Shown: positions 31,926 to 42,569 of the stretch, one piece after another | Layout of the letters: every line of letters begins with the position of its first letter | Position numbering within the stretch: the first letter of the stretch is position 1 | Assembly (NCBI GenBank): GCA_037127315.1 | Contig: JBBBDQ010001122.1 | Span: 3,784,001 to 3,848,000, forward strand | Direction of reading: 5' to 3' | DNA: 64,000 nt | Origin: Ascarosepion bandense | Lineage: Eukaryota; Mollusca; Cephalopoda; Sepiida; Sepiidae | Made by a program: the position numbers and the translations under genes | The notes under the pieces: model-generated | Database searches by the model: none | Told to the model about the DNA's origin: nothing | The model's input: the letters and a program-made list of their open reading frames with translations, nothing else

Positions 31926-32436
31926 TGAAGTTTGACTTTCGACACAACTGAGTTGCAATATTTTCGGCTTTGCGATTAAGGAAAGGAAAACAATAATGAA
32001 AAACTGCAATGAATCAGTAACATGCTAATGATTAACATTCAATACAAGTTGCACGTCATTAAAAGTTCCCTGAAGGTTTGGGATGTAATCTTATATCATG
32101 TGTCATTTATCTCTGTTGCGATTATCAACACCAACTCTTCTTAGGAATCTGATAAGCAATGCAAGGTAATATATTTCGACGACAACTTATCTTTTGGTTA
32201 TTTGCCCGTAAAACGAGAACTCCGTGTTGATGGCATCAGACATTACTATACAGCTGTATATCTGATATATATATGAGATAGCGATATATATTTTATCTAT
32301 TAAGAACAATATAGAGAAAAATGTATGACAAAATTTTCTTGTGTTGTGACGTATTTCATCCTTTAGATGTCCGGTTAAGTTGCAAATGACGAATCGCGAC
32401 ACGTAAAAACGTTTCCAACTTGTCGTACATTTTTGT

Positions 32437-32437
<1 letters not shown>

Positions 32438-32491
<54 letters not shown>
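32438..32491. repeat. (TA)n microsatellite
   Basis: Pure TA run of ~50 bp. Confidence 0.95.
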
Positions 32492-32493
<2 letters not shown>

Positions 32494-32505
32494 AAAAATC
32501 TAAAC

Positions 32506-32562
32506 GTGAGCCAAAACCTACCGCGGTTTCACACTTCGGTTCTTCAGGGCATATGGCTAACG
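32506..32562 (-). other. Penelope-type end motif, decayed
   Basis: Minus strand CTGAAGAACCGAAGTGTGAA then ACCGCGGTAGGTTTTGGC, next to (TA)n. Core order CTGAAGA … GAAAC is like the ribozyme motifs but stem II is not convincing. Confidence 0.3.
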
Positions 32563-32996
32563 ACCCAGATTAAAAAAGCAAATATATAGTTACTCAGACA
32601 CAGAAGAAACCAACTCAAACAAGGGGCGGAACAAATTTTATTAACAAAAAAAAAAAAATTATCCAAATCAGTATAATAAGACAAATCCAGTAATACAGAA
32701 ATGCTAATTTAAGAGACTATTTTTCATTTATTTAATATTTGTAGCTCTACTTTCGTACTTTCGTACTTTCGTATCGAGCTCTTTATTGTTAAGGTTTCGT
32801 CTCGGGGTTTTTTTTTCTTTCTAACGGTTACTCGACGTTTTGTGCTTGTACGCCGTCTGTTTCTTTTTTTATCCCCTATCTTTGCCCTAAGAAGAGGTTC
32901 TCTTCTGGGTATTCAAGACGATTAAATTATAGTTAAGTTAGTGTCAGTTCTAGCGATTTAGTTTCTTATGATTGGTGTTAGTTTCACTGTGATTAG

Positions 32997-32999
<3 letters not shown>

Positions 33000-33036
<37 letters not shown>

Positions 33037-33038
33037 AT

Positions 33039-33115
<77 letters not shown>

Positions 33116-33116
33116 A
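33000..33116. repeat. (TA)n-(CA)n-(TA)n compound microsatellite
   Basis: TA run, CACACA run, TA run up to the mariner relic. Confidence 0.95.
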
Positions 33117-33119
33117 AAC

Positions 33120-34018
33120 GCATCACTCAATAAATCCCGGGCCTAACTAATAAAACAACAAGTTTTATGCAAAATTCGACTTTATTCATCAACATAGTCT
33201 TTTTCTAGGGTGATACACTAATTCCAACGATTCTCTAACATTTCGATGTAATTTTTGTAGAATAATTTGTTTTTGTCCTCAAAATACGCCTCACTTTCCA
33301 ATATTACCTTTCATTGGAGTCAAATCTCTTTCCCTGGACCATTCTTTTGAGGTTTGCAAGCAGCCAGTAGTAGCTGGGGCCAGATCTGGAGGAAAGGGTG
33401 GATGCTGAAGTGCAATTCACGTATTTTTGCCATCATTGCGATCGACTTGTATCACGGTGCATTGTCTTAGTGAAATATCACTTTTTTCTTCTTCTTTTTT
33501 TTTGCGATTTCTTCCTTCAAACGCACCAATAATACGATATAATATTCGCTATTGATGATTCTTCCTTTTTCAAGATAATCCATGAACAAAAATGCCTTGC
33601 GCATCCCAAAACATGGAGGCTAAAAACTTGCTTTCTGATGTTTGCGTCTTTGTTCGCTTTGGATGGCTTTCACCTGCTGCAGTCCACTCAGCTGACTGCC
33701 GATTTGACTCCGGGATGAAGTGGTGAATCCAAGTTTTATCCATTGTCATATATTTACGCAAAAAAACACCTTCTTGTTGCGTTGAAACAGTTTTTAAACA
33801 ACGCACTGAATCGTTGACGCGTTGTTGTTTTTGATCGACTGTGAGGAAATGCGGCACCCACTTGAACACAGCTTTCTCATTGACAAATTTACATGCAAAA
33901 TGGTGAATCCACTCCCTTCGGATATGTTTAACTCCTCTGCTATCTCACGCAACTTCAATTCGGCCCAAACGAGTTTGGTGTTTTTCGGGACTACCGCTGA
34001 TTTTGGGGTGAGGTAACT
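33120..34018 (-). pseudogene. Mariner transposase relic (DD34D type), N-terminally truncated
   Basis: From 34018 downwards the minus strand encodes LKLREIAEELNISEG (helix-turn-helix), then WVPHFLTVDQKQQRVNDS (the linker block of mariner transposases), then TMDKTWIHHFIPESNRQSAEW containing the first catalytic Asp position (DKTW for usual DETW), then ASMFWDAQGIFVHGL. Further on the frame is lost, with a T-rich insertion at 33486-33503. The C-terminal catalytic Asps are in decayed sequence, and the 3' end AACTAATAAAACAACAAG lies at ~33145. The N-terminal ~70 codons and the 5' inverted repeat are missing. A normal element is ~1.3 kb; ~0.9 kb remains. Inactive. Confidence 0.85.
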
Positions 34019-34040
34019 AAATGTTTATTATACGAAAGCG

Positions 34041-34202
34041 AGTGAATATTAATCATCATCATCATCGCACCCTTTTTACACCCAATGGTGTGTAGGACAG
34101 TAACTTTTTGTTTACTGTTTCCATAACAATCTGTTTTTTACGGGTCAGGATTGTTAGCCCTGCGCCCAATCTGGAAGACCGGTGGACCATTCTTGGTCCT
34201 TA
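34041..34202 (-). mobile_element. Body and (ATG)n tail of a 5S-derived SINE
   Basis: Immediately downstream (minus sense) of the 5S sequence come ~150 bp ending CACACCATTGGGTGTAAAAA, GGGTGCG and then (ATG)4ATT. A short 3' repeat after a 5S promoter is the layout of 5S-derived (SINE3-type) elements. Confidence 0.5.
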
Positions 34203-34321
34203 CATTTACAGCACCTGGTATTCTTAAACGGTCACCCATCTAAGTACTGACGAGACTCGATGTTGGTTAACTTCGGTGATCAGACGAGAACCGGTGTATT
34301 CAACACAATATACCCGTAGAC
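34203..34321 (-). rRNA. 5S rRNA-related sequence, full length, likely SINE head or pseudogene
   Basis: The minus strand begins GTCTACGGGTATATTGTGTT and passes through CACCGGTTCTCGTCTGATCA, CCGAAGTTAACCAACATCGA, CAGTACTTAGATGGGTGACC and ATACCAGGTGCTGTAAATG, i.e. the whole ~119-nt 5S rRNA with its expected ends. Several changes are CG to TG/CA (AACATCGAGTCTCGTCAG), and the internal A-box (GTTAACCAAC for GTTAAGCAAC) is altered. The following body and (ATG)n tail suggest a 5S-derived SINE rather than a working rRNA gene. Confidence 0.8.
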
Positions 34322-34866
34322 TAGTGAATGCTAATGTTTTTATTGAATTTTTATTTTCTTATTTGTTCATATGTAAATAAGACTAGATGTTTTAAATGAA
34401 ACTAGATATTTTAAGACTAGATGGAATAATCATAAATGTACATTTAAATTAGAAAACTTTAAAAATTGTACAAAATTGGCTAGGCACGTGTGGGCATTGA
34501 TATTAAAATATGGGAAAGACCCAGACATAATGTGAAGTATAATAAAAACAGCCAAGCCTTAAAACAATGGTAAAATATGTAGACTGTGCCAGGAAAAAGT
34601 TAGCTATTATGTTATTCCCAAACAAAAATGAATTACTAAATGAAAGAACAGAAATTATGACCAAGTGTAATCATACCAACAAAAACGTATTAGGTTCATA
34701 CAATCATGGATGAAAAATTTCTAACTCTTCTCAGTTTTGAAAATTGCGCGTTCATAAAAATCCCTGTTACGTGAAGCGATTTTAAAAAACGGTAAAATCA
34801 GTTATTGCAAATCACCTGAATCACCCGAAAGGTGGAAACCTGTTTTGCGTAATAACTTATTTACAA
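34322..34866. other. No gene recognised
   Basis: AT-rich; ACTAGATGTTTTAAATGAAA is repeated with variation at 34382 and 34400. Nothing assignable. Confidence 0.45.
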
Positions 34867-34980
34867 ATGAAAAATATTCAAATGTTCTACAATATAATTG
34901 TATTGAACACTTTTTAATAAAACTGTGTACTGGTCTAATGTATTTATGACCAAAATCTAAATAATTATATATATATATAT
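34867..34980 (+). repeat. Interspersed repeat, partner of 6157-6262
   Basis: Shares ATAATTGTATTGAACACTTT and AACTGTGTACTGGTCTAA, then (TA)n. Confidence 0.6.
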
Positions 34981-34981
34981 A

Positions 34982-35235
34982 TGCTCTCACACCCTGAATG
35001 AGCACTCTGGAAGAATGGTAGACTTTGAAAAACAGTAGCTACTCTGGCATCTACGCATCGTTCATTCAGTAATGAATTAGAACACTCTCAGCTATTGGGC
35101 GTGTATAATGATGATATACACGCTAAAAAGTTTGCCTCCTTCTACCGAGCGCCCGTAGCTCAGAGGTAGAATCGCCGGTCGGATTTTAATCCTGGGTAAA
35201 AAGCAATCGGCTGTCTAAACGCACTGATGAGATAA
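34982..35235 (+). mobile_element. SINE-B, plus-strand copy
   Basis: Leader with GCATCGTTCATTCAGTAATG, then the tRNA-like part: box A TAGCTCAGAGG (GCCCGTAGCTCAGAGGTAGA, like a real tRNA 5' half) and box B GGATTTTAATCCTGGG. The tRNA part lies at the 3' side of the unit, so unit phase is uncertain. Confidence 0.8.
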
Positions 35236-35236
35236 T

Positions 35237-35239
<3 letters not shown>

Positions 35240-35286
<47 letters not shown>
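35240..35286. repeat. (CA)n(TA)n spacer between inverted SINE-B copies
   Basis: ACACACACACAC then TA run. Confidence 0.95.
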
Positions 35287-35289
<3 letters not shown>

Positions 35290-35800
35290 TACGGTTAGAC
35301 AGCCGATTGCCTTTTACCCAGGATTGAAACCCGACCGAATTGGCGTCAGTCGGCGATTCTACCTCTGAGCTATAGGTGCTCGGTAGAAAGAGACAGACTT
35401 GTAGCGTATGATATATCATACGCCAATGGCCAGAGTGTTCTAATTCATTACTGAATGAGCGATGCGTGGATGCTAGAGTAGCTACTGCTTTTTCAATGTC
35501 TACCATTCTTCTAGAGTGCTCAAGCAGGGAGTGAAAGCGTAAATAGCCATCCGCGGACAGATTTGTTTCACTGTATTACAACTCATCAGTACGGTTAGAC
35601 ATCCGATTGCTTTTAACCCAGGATTGAGACCCCGCCGAATTGGCGTCAGTCGGCGATTCTACCTCTGAGTTATGGGCGCTCGGTAGAAGGAGACAGACTT
35701 TTAGCGTATGATGTTTCATGCGCCAGTAGTTATAATTCATTAATGAATAGGTTTCATTAAAATTGATAGACAAGGTGTAATGGTTAAGTTTTTTTAAGTA
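35287..35800 (-). mobile_element. Two tandem SINE-B copies, minus strand
   Basis: Copy 1 is 35287-35580 and copy 2 is 35585-35760; each starts ATCAGTACGGTTAGACA and contains GGCGTCAGTCGGCGATTCTA. Copy 2 stops after GTAATAATTCATTAATGAATA. Together with 34982-35235 they form a near-palindrome. Confidence 0.85.
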
Positions 35801-36349
35801 ATTTTTTATGTGCTCTTATGATTTTGTTTTCTTTTGAGGGTATAAATTATATAAGAATTGTTCAAATGTTTTGTTTATCCGAGCACTTTGGTCTATACTT
35901 TCAGCCATTTTCAAGAATGAATGTTATTTTACATGTCACAGAATGCACCTGGTGTTATGTGTAATGTAGATTAGTTGTATGCATTATGTACTGAACACGG
36001 TCAGCATGTTGTTAGCGTTTGCATAGTTGATGTTATTGAGTGTTGGGCTTTTCGTTTTTATTAATAAGGCCTTCATTATTTTTTGTCGCTTTTTGCATAT
36101 AGATGATGCTATAATATTTATGTTGTCGACTAGAATGTTCTGGATAGGGTTTGGTAGGTCTCCGTGTGTGTTTGAGATCGAATTGAGCTCCGTTGAGAGA
36201 GATGTAGCGTGAGTCTTCGAGTCGAGGGCGATATAATTATTTACCAAATTAGGTTCATAAACGTAAAATAACAAGGTGGTTTTAATCTTTTGTTTTTGAC
36301 AGTAATTGATAGCCCCTCCAAAAGAAAATTACCTTATGACTCAGCCTTG

Positions 36350-36665
36350 TATACAGGGTGTTCCTGAAGTCTGGGCACATAAGCAAAAATTGCATATTTT
36401 CAAAAAACGAACTTTTCAACAAAACTTTAGCGCATTAGAATATTAACAAATAATATCTTCAATTGGATTTTCATCATTTGTGATGCAAAGGTTGATGCGC
36501 TTTGAAAGATTTACGTGAACATCAGTCAATTTTAGCTCAATCCCTCTTTATGCATTCAATGAAGTGTGTTGCATCTGCGATTTTCATTGAGTACACCTTC
36601 TTCTTTAGCATAGCCCAGAAAAAGATGTCAATTCTTTCTTCTTTCGACAAACCATGGTTCACCTG
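36350..36665 (-). pseudogene. Mariner-like DNA transposon relic, 3' end
   Basis: The plus strand begins with an end-like CAGGGTGTTCCTGAAGTCTG. The minus strand reads KEERIDIFFWAMLKKKVYSM and KIADATHFIECIKREL, a transposase C-terminal segment also found in the 37444 copy. Truncated at ~36665 next to a (TA)n. Confidence 0.65.
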
Positions 36666-36667
36666 AG

Positions 36668-36738
36668 GAAGTATATATATATATATATATATAATGAGAT
36701 TTCCTAGGAGTCCAAATTTTAGGCATATCCTGATATTC

Positions 36739-36815
<77 letters not shown>
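36668..36815. repeat. (TA)n and (CA)n microsatellites
   Basis: TA run 36672-36694, then CA run 36743-36786 and TA run to 36815. Confidence 0.95.
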
Positions 36816-36818
<3 letters not shown>

Positions 36819-36974
36819 TGTATCGAGGCAGCAAATAATTTTCTAACACATATACTGTTAAAAATAACAGACTATGAATGTCTATTATGTTTAGTCATGA
36901 GCCGTTCTAAACGTCGTATTTTGGCTTTAATTTCAGTTGAAAATCAAGACAACATTTCTCCAAAATTTGGATAA

Positions 36975-37035
36975 TTTTTTTATTAATTTGGTTCTAAGCT
37001 TTCGGCTCACATGAGCCATCTTCAGAGAGGTTATT
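36975..37035 (-). ncRNA. Hammerhead-like / Penelope-type motif
   Basis: Minus strand CTGAAGA (a legal CUGANGA), an extra T, stem II GGCTC/GAGCC with loop ATGT, then GAAA. Stem III and the cleavage triplet are not clear. The core and stem II are convincing; the rest is decayed. Confidence 0.4.
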
Positions 37036-37443
37036 AAGACGGTAACGCAAAAACATCCACCATGACCGACGATTTTATTTTGTGTTGACATAAAATTCCG
37101 CTAGGCAACGGCAATAGTTACCAAAAATAACAAATGCAGTTCGCAAATTTGCAATGCGGTTCTATGACGTCATACCGTGTGATAGCGCGAAGTGACCACA
37201 GAACCATGTATTCAAATGCAATGTAATGTGTTATGGCCAGATTTAAAAGTGATTTTATTAAGTGTGGATTGTTTGGATTTAATGTACATGGCCTCCAATA
37301 TCTGAAGGTTCTTTTTATTGTGTGTATGAGTGAGGATTGTTGTATTGTTGACTAAAATCTGTCTTTATTTATAAAGTCTCTTTCTTTAATGAAACACCCC
37401 ATTCCAGAATATGTCTTTATCGAATCGATTTACCTTTGATTAT

Positions 37444-38105
37444 ACAGGATGTCCCCAAAGTCTGGACACATACGGATATTTTCATTAAATTAAAATTTCA
37501 ACAACATTTTATTGAATAGGATTATTAACAAATAAGTACCTCAGTATAATTTCCATCATTTGTGATGCCAAGGCCGATGCTCTTTGCAAGATCCACAAGA
37601 ACTCGATGCAATAACTCCACATTGCCGTCAATTATAGCACGTTCATTTTTTACGCGTTCGGTCAAGTGTGTTGTATCTGTGATTTTCATTGAGATGTGCG
37701 TTGAGGTGCAGCGGATACCGACTTAGAACGACAAATCGGAGAGCCGAGTTCAAATACCAGTTGTATTCCTAGCATTCATTTACGCGCAAATACCCTTGGG
37801 AAAATATCAATCCGTCTATTCCTTCCAGTTATGGGTTAAATAACAGGACAGATTGGGTTCTATAGCTTTGGCTGGCAACCAGTCTACCGCAGAAAGCAAT
37901 GGCAACCTACTGCGGGATAATCTTCTGCCCAGTCAGTTATGTCTCTTTCGGGACATGATCGCCCAAGCGTGTATCACGTATGGCACTTAACTGATTGACT
38001 GACACCTGCTCCGCTGGCACATCCCAGCAAAAGAATTCAATTCTTTTTCTTTCGACAAAACTGTGTTTTATATAAACAAAAAAAAATATGGAGACTTTAG
38101 AGATA
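37444..38105 (-). pseudogene. Second copy of the 36.35-kb transposon relic, split by a SINE-A
   Basis: 37444-37692 starts CAGGATGTCCCCAAAGTCTG and follows the first copy to GTGATTTTCATTGAGA. After the SINE it resumes at ~38004 (ACATCCCAGCAAAAGAATTC, CTTTTTCTTTCGACAAAACTGTG) to ~38105. Confidence 0.75.
37693..38003 (+). mobile_element. SINE-A nested in the transposon relic
   Basis: Complete from TGTGCGTTGAGGTGCAGCGG to CACTTAACTGATTGACTGAC. The flanks are collinear with the uninterrupted copy at 36350, which proves the insertion. Confidence 0.9.
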
Positions 38106-38116
38106 CGCTGTATATA

Positions 38117-38118
38117 TG

Positions 38119-38154
<36 letters not shown>

Positions 38155-38190
38155 TGCGCGCGCGCGCCCCCGTGCACGCGCGTGTGTGAT
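38117..38190. repeat. (GT)n then (GC)n alternating tract
   Basis: TGTGTG run, then GCGCGTGCGCGCGCGC: long alternating purine-pyrimidine sequence. Confidence 0.95.
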
Positions 38191-38714
38191 ATGAAGTTAT
38201 TAAGTCCGGATGTAGTTTCACTCTTAATACGCGTGGTAGTTAAAGGAAAACTTCACTAGTGACAAATTTTACTGTTTGTTTGGTTTTGTTTCTTTCCCTT
38301 CGTATACGTACACGTGTATAAAAGCAAGGATTTGATTTCCAGTTTAAAGGGATATGGCGGGTGAGGGTTTGTTCTTGGGTAAGACGGTAAAATGAGGAAC
38401 AGAACGCAAAATGAAAGCATGTTTATTTGATCTCTATCTAATGAAATTTAAATCGGAGCCTCTCCAAGGTTGCGCAGTCATCATCGGCAGATTATCGGCT
38501 GTCACGCTTAAGCATAAAGAAATATACAGAAATGATTCTATGCATAATGTCGTTTATCTATTTGCGGTTATGTAAATGGGTGATTAGTCTGAGGCAGTGG
38601 TCACCAACCGTGCAAAACTTTTGATGGTCCGCAGAAAAACTGAGAAATTATTTCAATTTTTATGAAGCAACAGCATATTTGTGCGAAAAGACATTTTCAT
38701 CTGTCACAGCAACT
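38191..38714. other. No gene recognised
   Basis: No matching repeat or credible frame. 40200-40345 ends similarly (GGGGACCGCTGGTCTAACGA versus GAGGCAGTGGTCACCAACCG at 38590), perhaps the same old repeat in two places. Confidence 0.4.
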
Positions 38715-39420
38715 AAAACTCCACTGTGGTGCAGTGATATCGGCTCGGAACGAAAAATCGGGGAGCCGAGTTCAAATCCCAGTTGATTTCCCTGCATTCG
38801 CTTACGCGCAAAACCCTTGGGAAAGGTTTTAATCCGTCTCTTTCCTCGAGTTATAGGTTAAATAATAGAACAGGTTGCAGCCAGTATACCGCAGAAAGCA
38901 ATGGCAACCTACTGCGGGATAATCTTCTGCCCAGTCACTCATGTCTCTTTCGAGAGATGACCGCCCAAAGCGTGTATCACGTATGGCACTTAACTGACTG
39001 ACTGAATATAATAGATGGAAACAATTAAAACTTCTACCGGGCATAATGTGGGGGATCGGTTTTCTGTTGTCATGAAGTAATAAACTGATCCCCCACTAAT
39101 TTTACTTAATATAATAATGTAATATAATCTATTTCTCCTCCCTCCAGCTATGAGTTGAATGGCAGGACAGACTGGGTTCTATAGCCTTGGTCGGCAACCA
39201 GTCTACCGCAGAAAACAATGGCAACCTACTGCGGGATAATCTTCTGCCCAGTCAGTCATGTCTCTTTCGAGACATGATTGCCCAAAGCGTGTATCACATA
39301 AGGCACTCAACTGACTGACTAAATATAATTGTTGGAAACAATTAAAGCTTCTACTGGGCATAAAGTGGGGGATCAGTTTTCTATTGTTATGAAGTAATAA
39401 ACTGAGTGTCACATGCGTGT
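38715..39420 (+). mobile_element. SINE-A / hairpin / SINE-A / half-hairpin composite
   Basis: SINE-A 38720-39005 (full), linker, hairpin 39047-39097, linker, 5'-truncated SINE-A 39120-39322, linker, left part of a second hairpin 39364-39404. The longest version of the composite. Confidence 0.88.
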
Positions 39421-39765
39421 TTAGATATGTAAATTAATAACTTTTTTTCAGACATTTGTCTTTGTCTTCATACGTAAACAAAGTATTAACATACCGTGGC
39501 GATGATAATGATATCGTATGATGCGTGGGGATTTTCTCTTCAATAGACATTCCAGTTATTGCTAATCCCTGACTTCATAAACATTTTATTTAGCTAATAA
39601 TACTGAACCAGTAAAAACCTTGGAAAGTCAAACTTATGAAAGAATTATCGCATATGCTAGGCTATTAAAACTTCCTTATTAAGCATAGTGTAGAAATTAA
39701 TACGATTGTTATATATTACCTTGAACGTGAGAGATAATTGACAGTTACATCCGGCGGTGTGTAAG
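39395..39765 (-). repeat. Arm 2 of the inverted duplication (partner 29763-30140)
   Basis: Reverse match across ~370 bp, including AGCCTAGCATATGCG (reverse of CGCATATGCTAGGCT) and the shared junction AAACTGAGTGTCACATGCGT with the composite. Confidence 0.85.
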
Positions 39766-39846
39766 TCAAGCGTGTATCACGTATGGCTGACTGACTGACC
39801 GGTCTCGGTTTTAAATAAATACGGCTCTCCGTCCTTGCAGTGACAT

Positions 39847-40081
39847 CAGTCAGTTAAGTGCCATACGTGATACACGCTTGGGCGATCATGTCTCGAAGGA
39901 GACATGACTGACTGGGCAGTTGATTATCCCGCAGTAGGTTGCCATTGCTTTCTGCAGTAGACTGGTTGCCGACCAAGGCTATAGAACCCAATCTGTCCTG
40001 TTATTTAACCCATAACTGGAAGGAAGAGACGGATTAATACCTTTCCCAAGGGTATTTGCGCGTAAGTGAATGCAATGAATT
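39847..40081 (-). mobile_element. SINE-A, tRNA head missing
   Basis: Tail to GCGCGTAAGTGAATGCAATG, then unrelated sequence. Confidence 0.9.
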
Positions 40082-40369
40082 AGCCAAAAATCTACAAACT
40101 TATTTAAAACAGGAACAAATATCACATTAAAAATGTATAATAGTTGAATAAACTTCAAATTCTCAGTTTGTTCTATTTAAATAATTAGACTATAACGTTT
40201 TTTAACCTTTAATGGGCGCATTGCATACTAATAAAATAAAACTTTTCTTATTACTATTATATAAATGTATTTATTTATTTTATTCTAAATTGATATTGGT
40301 GTCTGCCAAATCTGGTACCCGAAGCGAAATCGATTGGGGACCGCTGGTCTAACGATAATCTATTTAGAA

Positions 40370-40560
40370 AGCTGTGCTGGCGTGCCGAGTTCAAATTCAG
40401 CTTGATCCTGTCTTTTTTTTTTTTTTTTTTTTTTTACTTCTTTTCACGGACTCCTAATACCCCCGGAAAAGAAATAACGCCATTTTCCTTCAGTTTTAGT
40501 TAAAATCACAGACTATGCTTTCTTGTCTTAGCTGGTAACCAATCTAGGAAAAAAAAATTC
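40370..40560 (+). mobile_element. Old, diverged SINE-A relative
   Basis: GCCGAGTTCAAATTCAGCTT, CCCCCGGAAAAGAAATAACG, TTCCTTCAGTTTTAGTTAAA and AGCTGGTAACCAATCTAGGA track SINE-A in order but with many changes. A T26 run (40413-40435) interrupts it. Confidence 0.5.
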
Positions 40561-40689
40561 TGAATTCCAAGCCATGGAAAAGGAATTATGAAACCTCTTC
40601 ATTCTCTTTCAAGATGTCATGAAAATTGCCAGAGAAGGGAAAATTTGAATAACAAACTGTAGAAAAGACAACGGGAAATCACTCCAGTA

Positions 40690-41165
40690 ACTTTCTCATA
40701 AAGGCATGACAATTCACAGATAATAAACAAAAATAATTCTTAGAGCTTAATTGGGAGTCGGTTCGACAAAGCAGTGGTTCGTGAGAAGAACCTGCTCGAC
40801 TGGAATTTATATCTCGCCAATGAAAGTCAAAGGGAACGAAGGTGGTTCGCATTAAGGTATGTGCCATGTCTTAGCGAGTTCTACCCATGGCAGTTTTCTC
40901 AATGTATCGGAGAGATCAGAGAAAGATGTAAATTCATGCCTTCCTCAGCGGTGTTAATTCTAAGTGAATTTTGTTAATCCTAGACTTGAAGAGGTTAAGA
41001 TTATAGTAATCGGGGAAGCATCCTCTGGGGATCGGTTCCACAAGACAGCAGTTCATGAGAAAAAGATGAACGAGTGAAACTTACATCTAACAAGTAGAAT
41101 ACCTAGGGAATGAGGATGGTTCGCCATGGCATGGCGGGTTTTAGACATGACGGTTAGATCTGGTG
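40690..41165 (-). pseudogene. LINE-C reverse transcriptase C-terminus, duplicated
   Basis: The minus strand at ~41080-40935 reads FLMNCCLVEPIPRGCFPDYY then NLNLFKSRINKIHL, a non-LTR C-terminal block distinct from LINE-A and LINE-B. The neighbouring 40740-40850 segment (GGTTCGACAAAGCAGTGGTT) is a second diverged copy of the same block. Both are broken by stops. Confidence 0.5.
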
Positions 41166-41269
41166 AAACTAAGGGATGTAGTTTGTCTGAATACTTTTCA
41201 TGGAAATAGCGATATTAGAATAGACAATAACGCATTCCAGAAGCTGACCAGAGTATGAGGAGACAGATA

Positions 41270-41755
41270 AAATTCGCTAGAAACAAAGAAGAGAGTACTG
41301 GATCGCTATGTGATGTCTGTCCTTCAATTATGGTAGTGAATGTTGGACAATATCATCAAAGATGAAAGAAAAACTATGGTTCCAAAGAAAGGATGCTGCG
41401 GATATCATGGATCGAGCATGTGAGCAATGAGATTTTAGAAAGAATGGAAATGAAAAGAAAATTCATACTGAGCATCAAAAAGAGACAACTGAAGCTCTTG
41501 GGACATGTGACATGTGATGAGAAAGGAAGGCGTGAAGAATCTGATACTCACAGGTCAGATAGAGAGGAAAAGAGACAAGGGAGAGCAGCGGATAACATAT
41601 TTGAAGGGCCTGAGCAGGTAGATGGCAGAGCGGGGTTTGCGTGATGTAACAGGAGAAAGCGTGCTAAGAGCCACCAGGGATAGGGAGTCGTTGAAAGCCA
41701 TGATCGCCTACGTCCTGAAGGAAACATAACACATAGAAGAAGAAGAAAAGTTAGT
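41270..41755 (+). pseudogene. LINE-A reverse transcriptase C-terminus
   Basis: NYGSECWTISSKMKEKLWFQ (41335-41390), a frameshift, MLRISWIEHVSNEILERMEM (41393-), KRQLKLLGHVTCDEKGR with a short insertion causing another shift, then RDRGEQRITYLKGLSRWMAE-like and SDRESLKAMIAYVLKET at the end, followed by TAACACATAGAAGAAGAAGA. At least three frameshifts. Confidence 0.85.
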
Positions 41756-42569
41756 AACGTATAATCGGAGAGAAAATGGCTATAAGTTGTAAAACAATCA
41801 CCCACAAGGCCGTGTAGATATTTTTGAACTCTACCAAACTGAAAAGTGAAGAATGTGCAGCACCATTTTGATATTGCAGCACTACTTCCATTTTCAGCCT
41901 TATTTGGTTCTTGTAAAGGCAGAGGATAGCACGAGGAGTCAGATACTTACTGGAAGATACAGGGAAATGAATATTTTTCCAGAATCTTTATCGATAGGTC
42001 GGATGTACGAGTTCCACTCGAGGTCACAGTGTTAGTTCTTGTTCATGTTCTGGCCTTTCCCCTGGCTCCAGTTATAATAATAAAAAAAAAGAATTATCAA
42101 CATTTCTTTTGAACTTGGAGTAGACCGGCTAAAATGTATTAAATGGATAATCATTATTTACAATATTTACATTCGGACTATTGCCTTCTTCTTTCTTGCT
42201 GTCATTCCAACGTTCAGCCGTTGCACTCTCGGGTTTTCAACAGGTGTGTAGAGTTAAAAATAGTGTGAAAAGCAAAGAAAATAAATAATCTTCAAACACA
42301 GCTTTACAAATTTAAATAATTTTATTCTTGAATATAAAATAATATTTGTTTTCTTTTAAGTTGAAAGAAAAAAGTTATAAAGTTCCTCGCAAACAAAGTT
42401 CATACGAAAAATGCTTTGTTTTCCTTTTTATAACACAAAAGATATGAGCTGTGTTAGTTTAAGATGAAAGATACGTATTAATTTATCACGCGGAAATCCA
42501 CAATTTACATGATATTGTGTATAACCTTTGTAACATAGTTACCAATCAGGCAAATTGTTAGTTGATATT
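41756..42569. other. No gene recognised
   Basis: AT-rich, no confident repeat match. Confidence 0.45.

Noticed and set aside
34203..34321. Functional 5S rRNA gene
   Set aside because: Substitutions in the internal promoter and many CG-decay changes; attached SINE-like body. Kept as 5S-related only.
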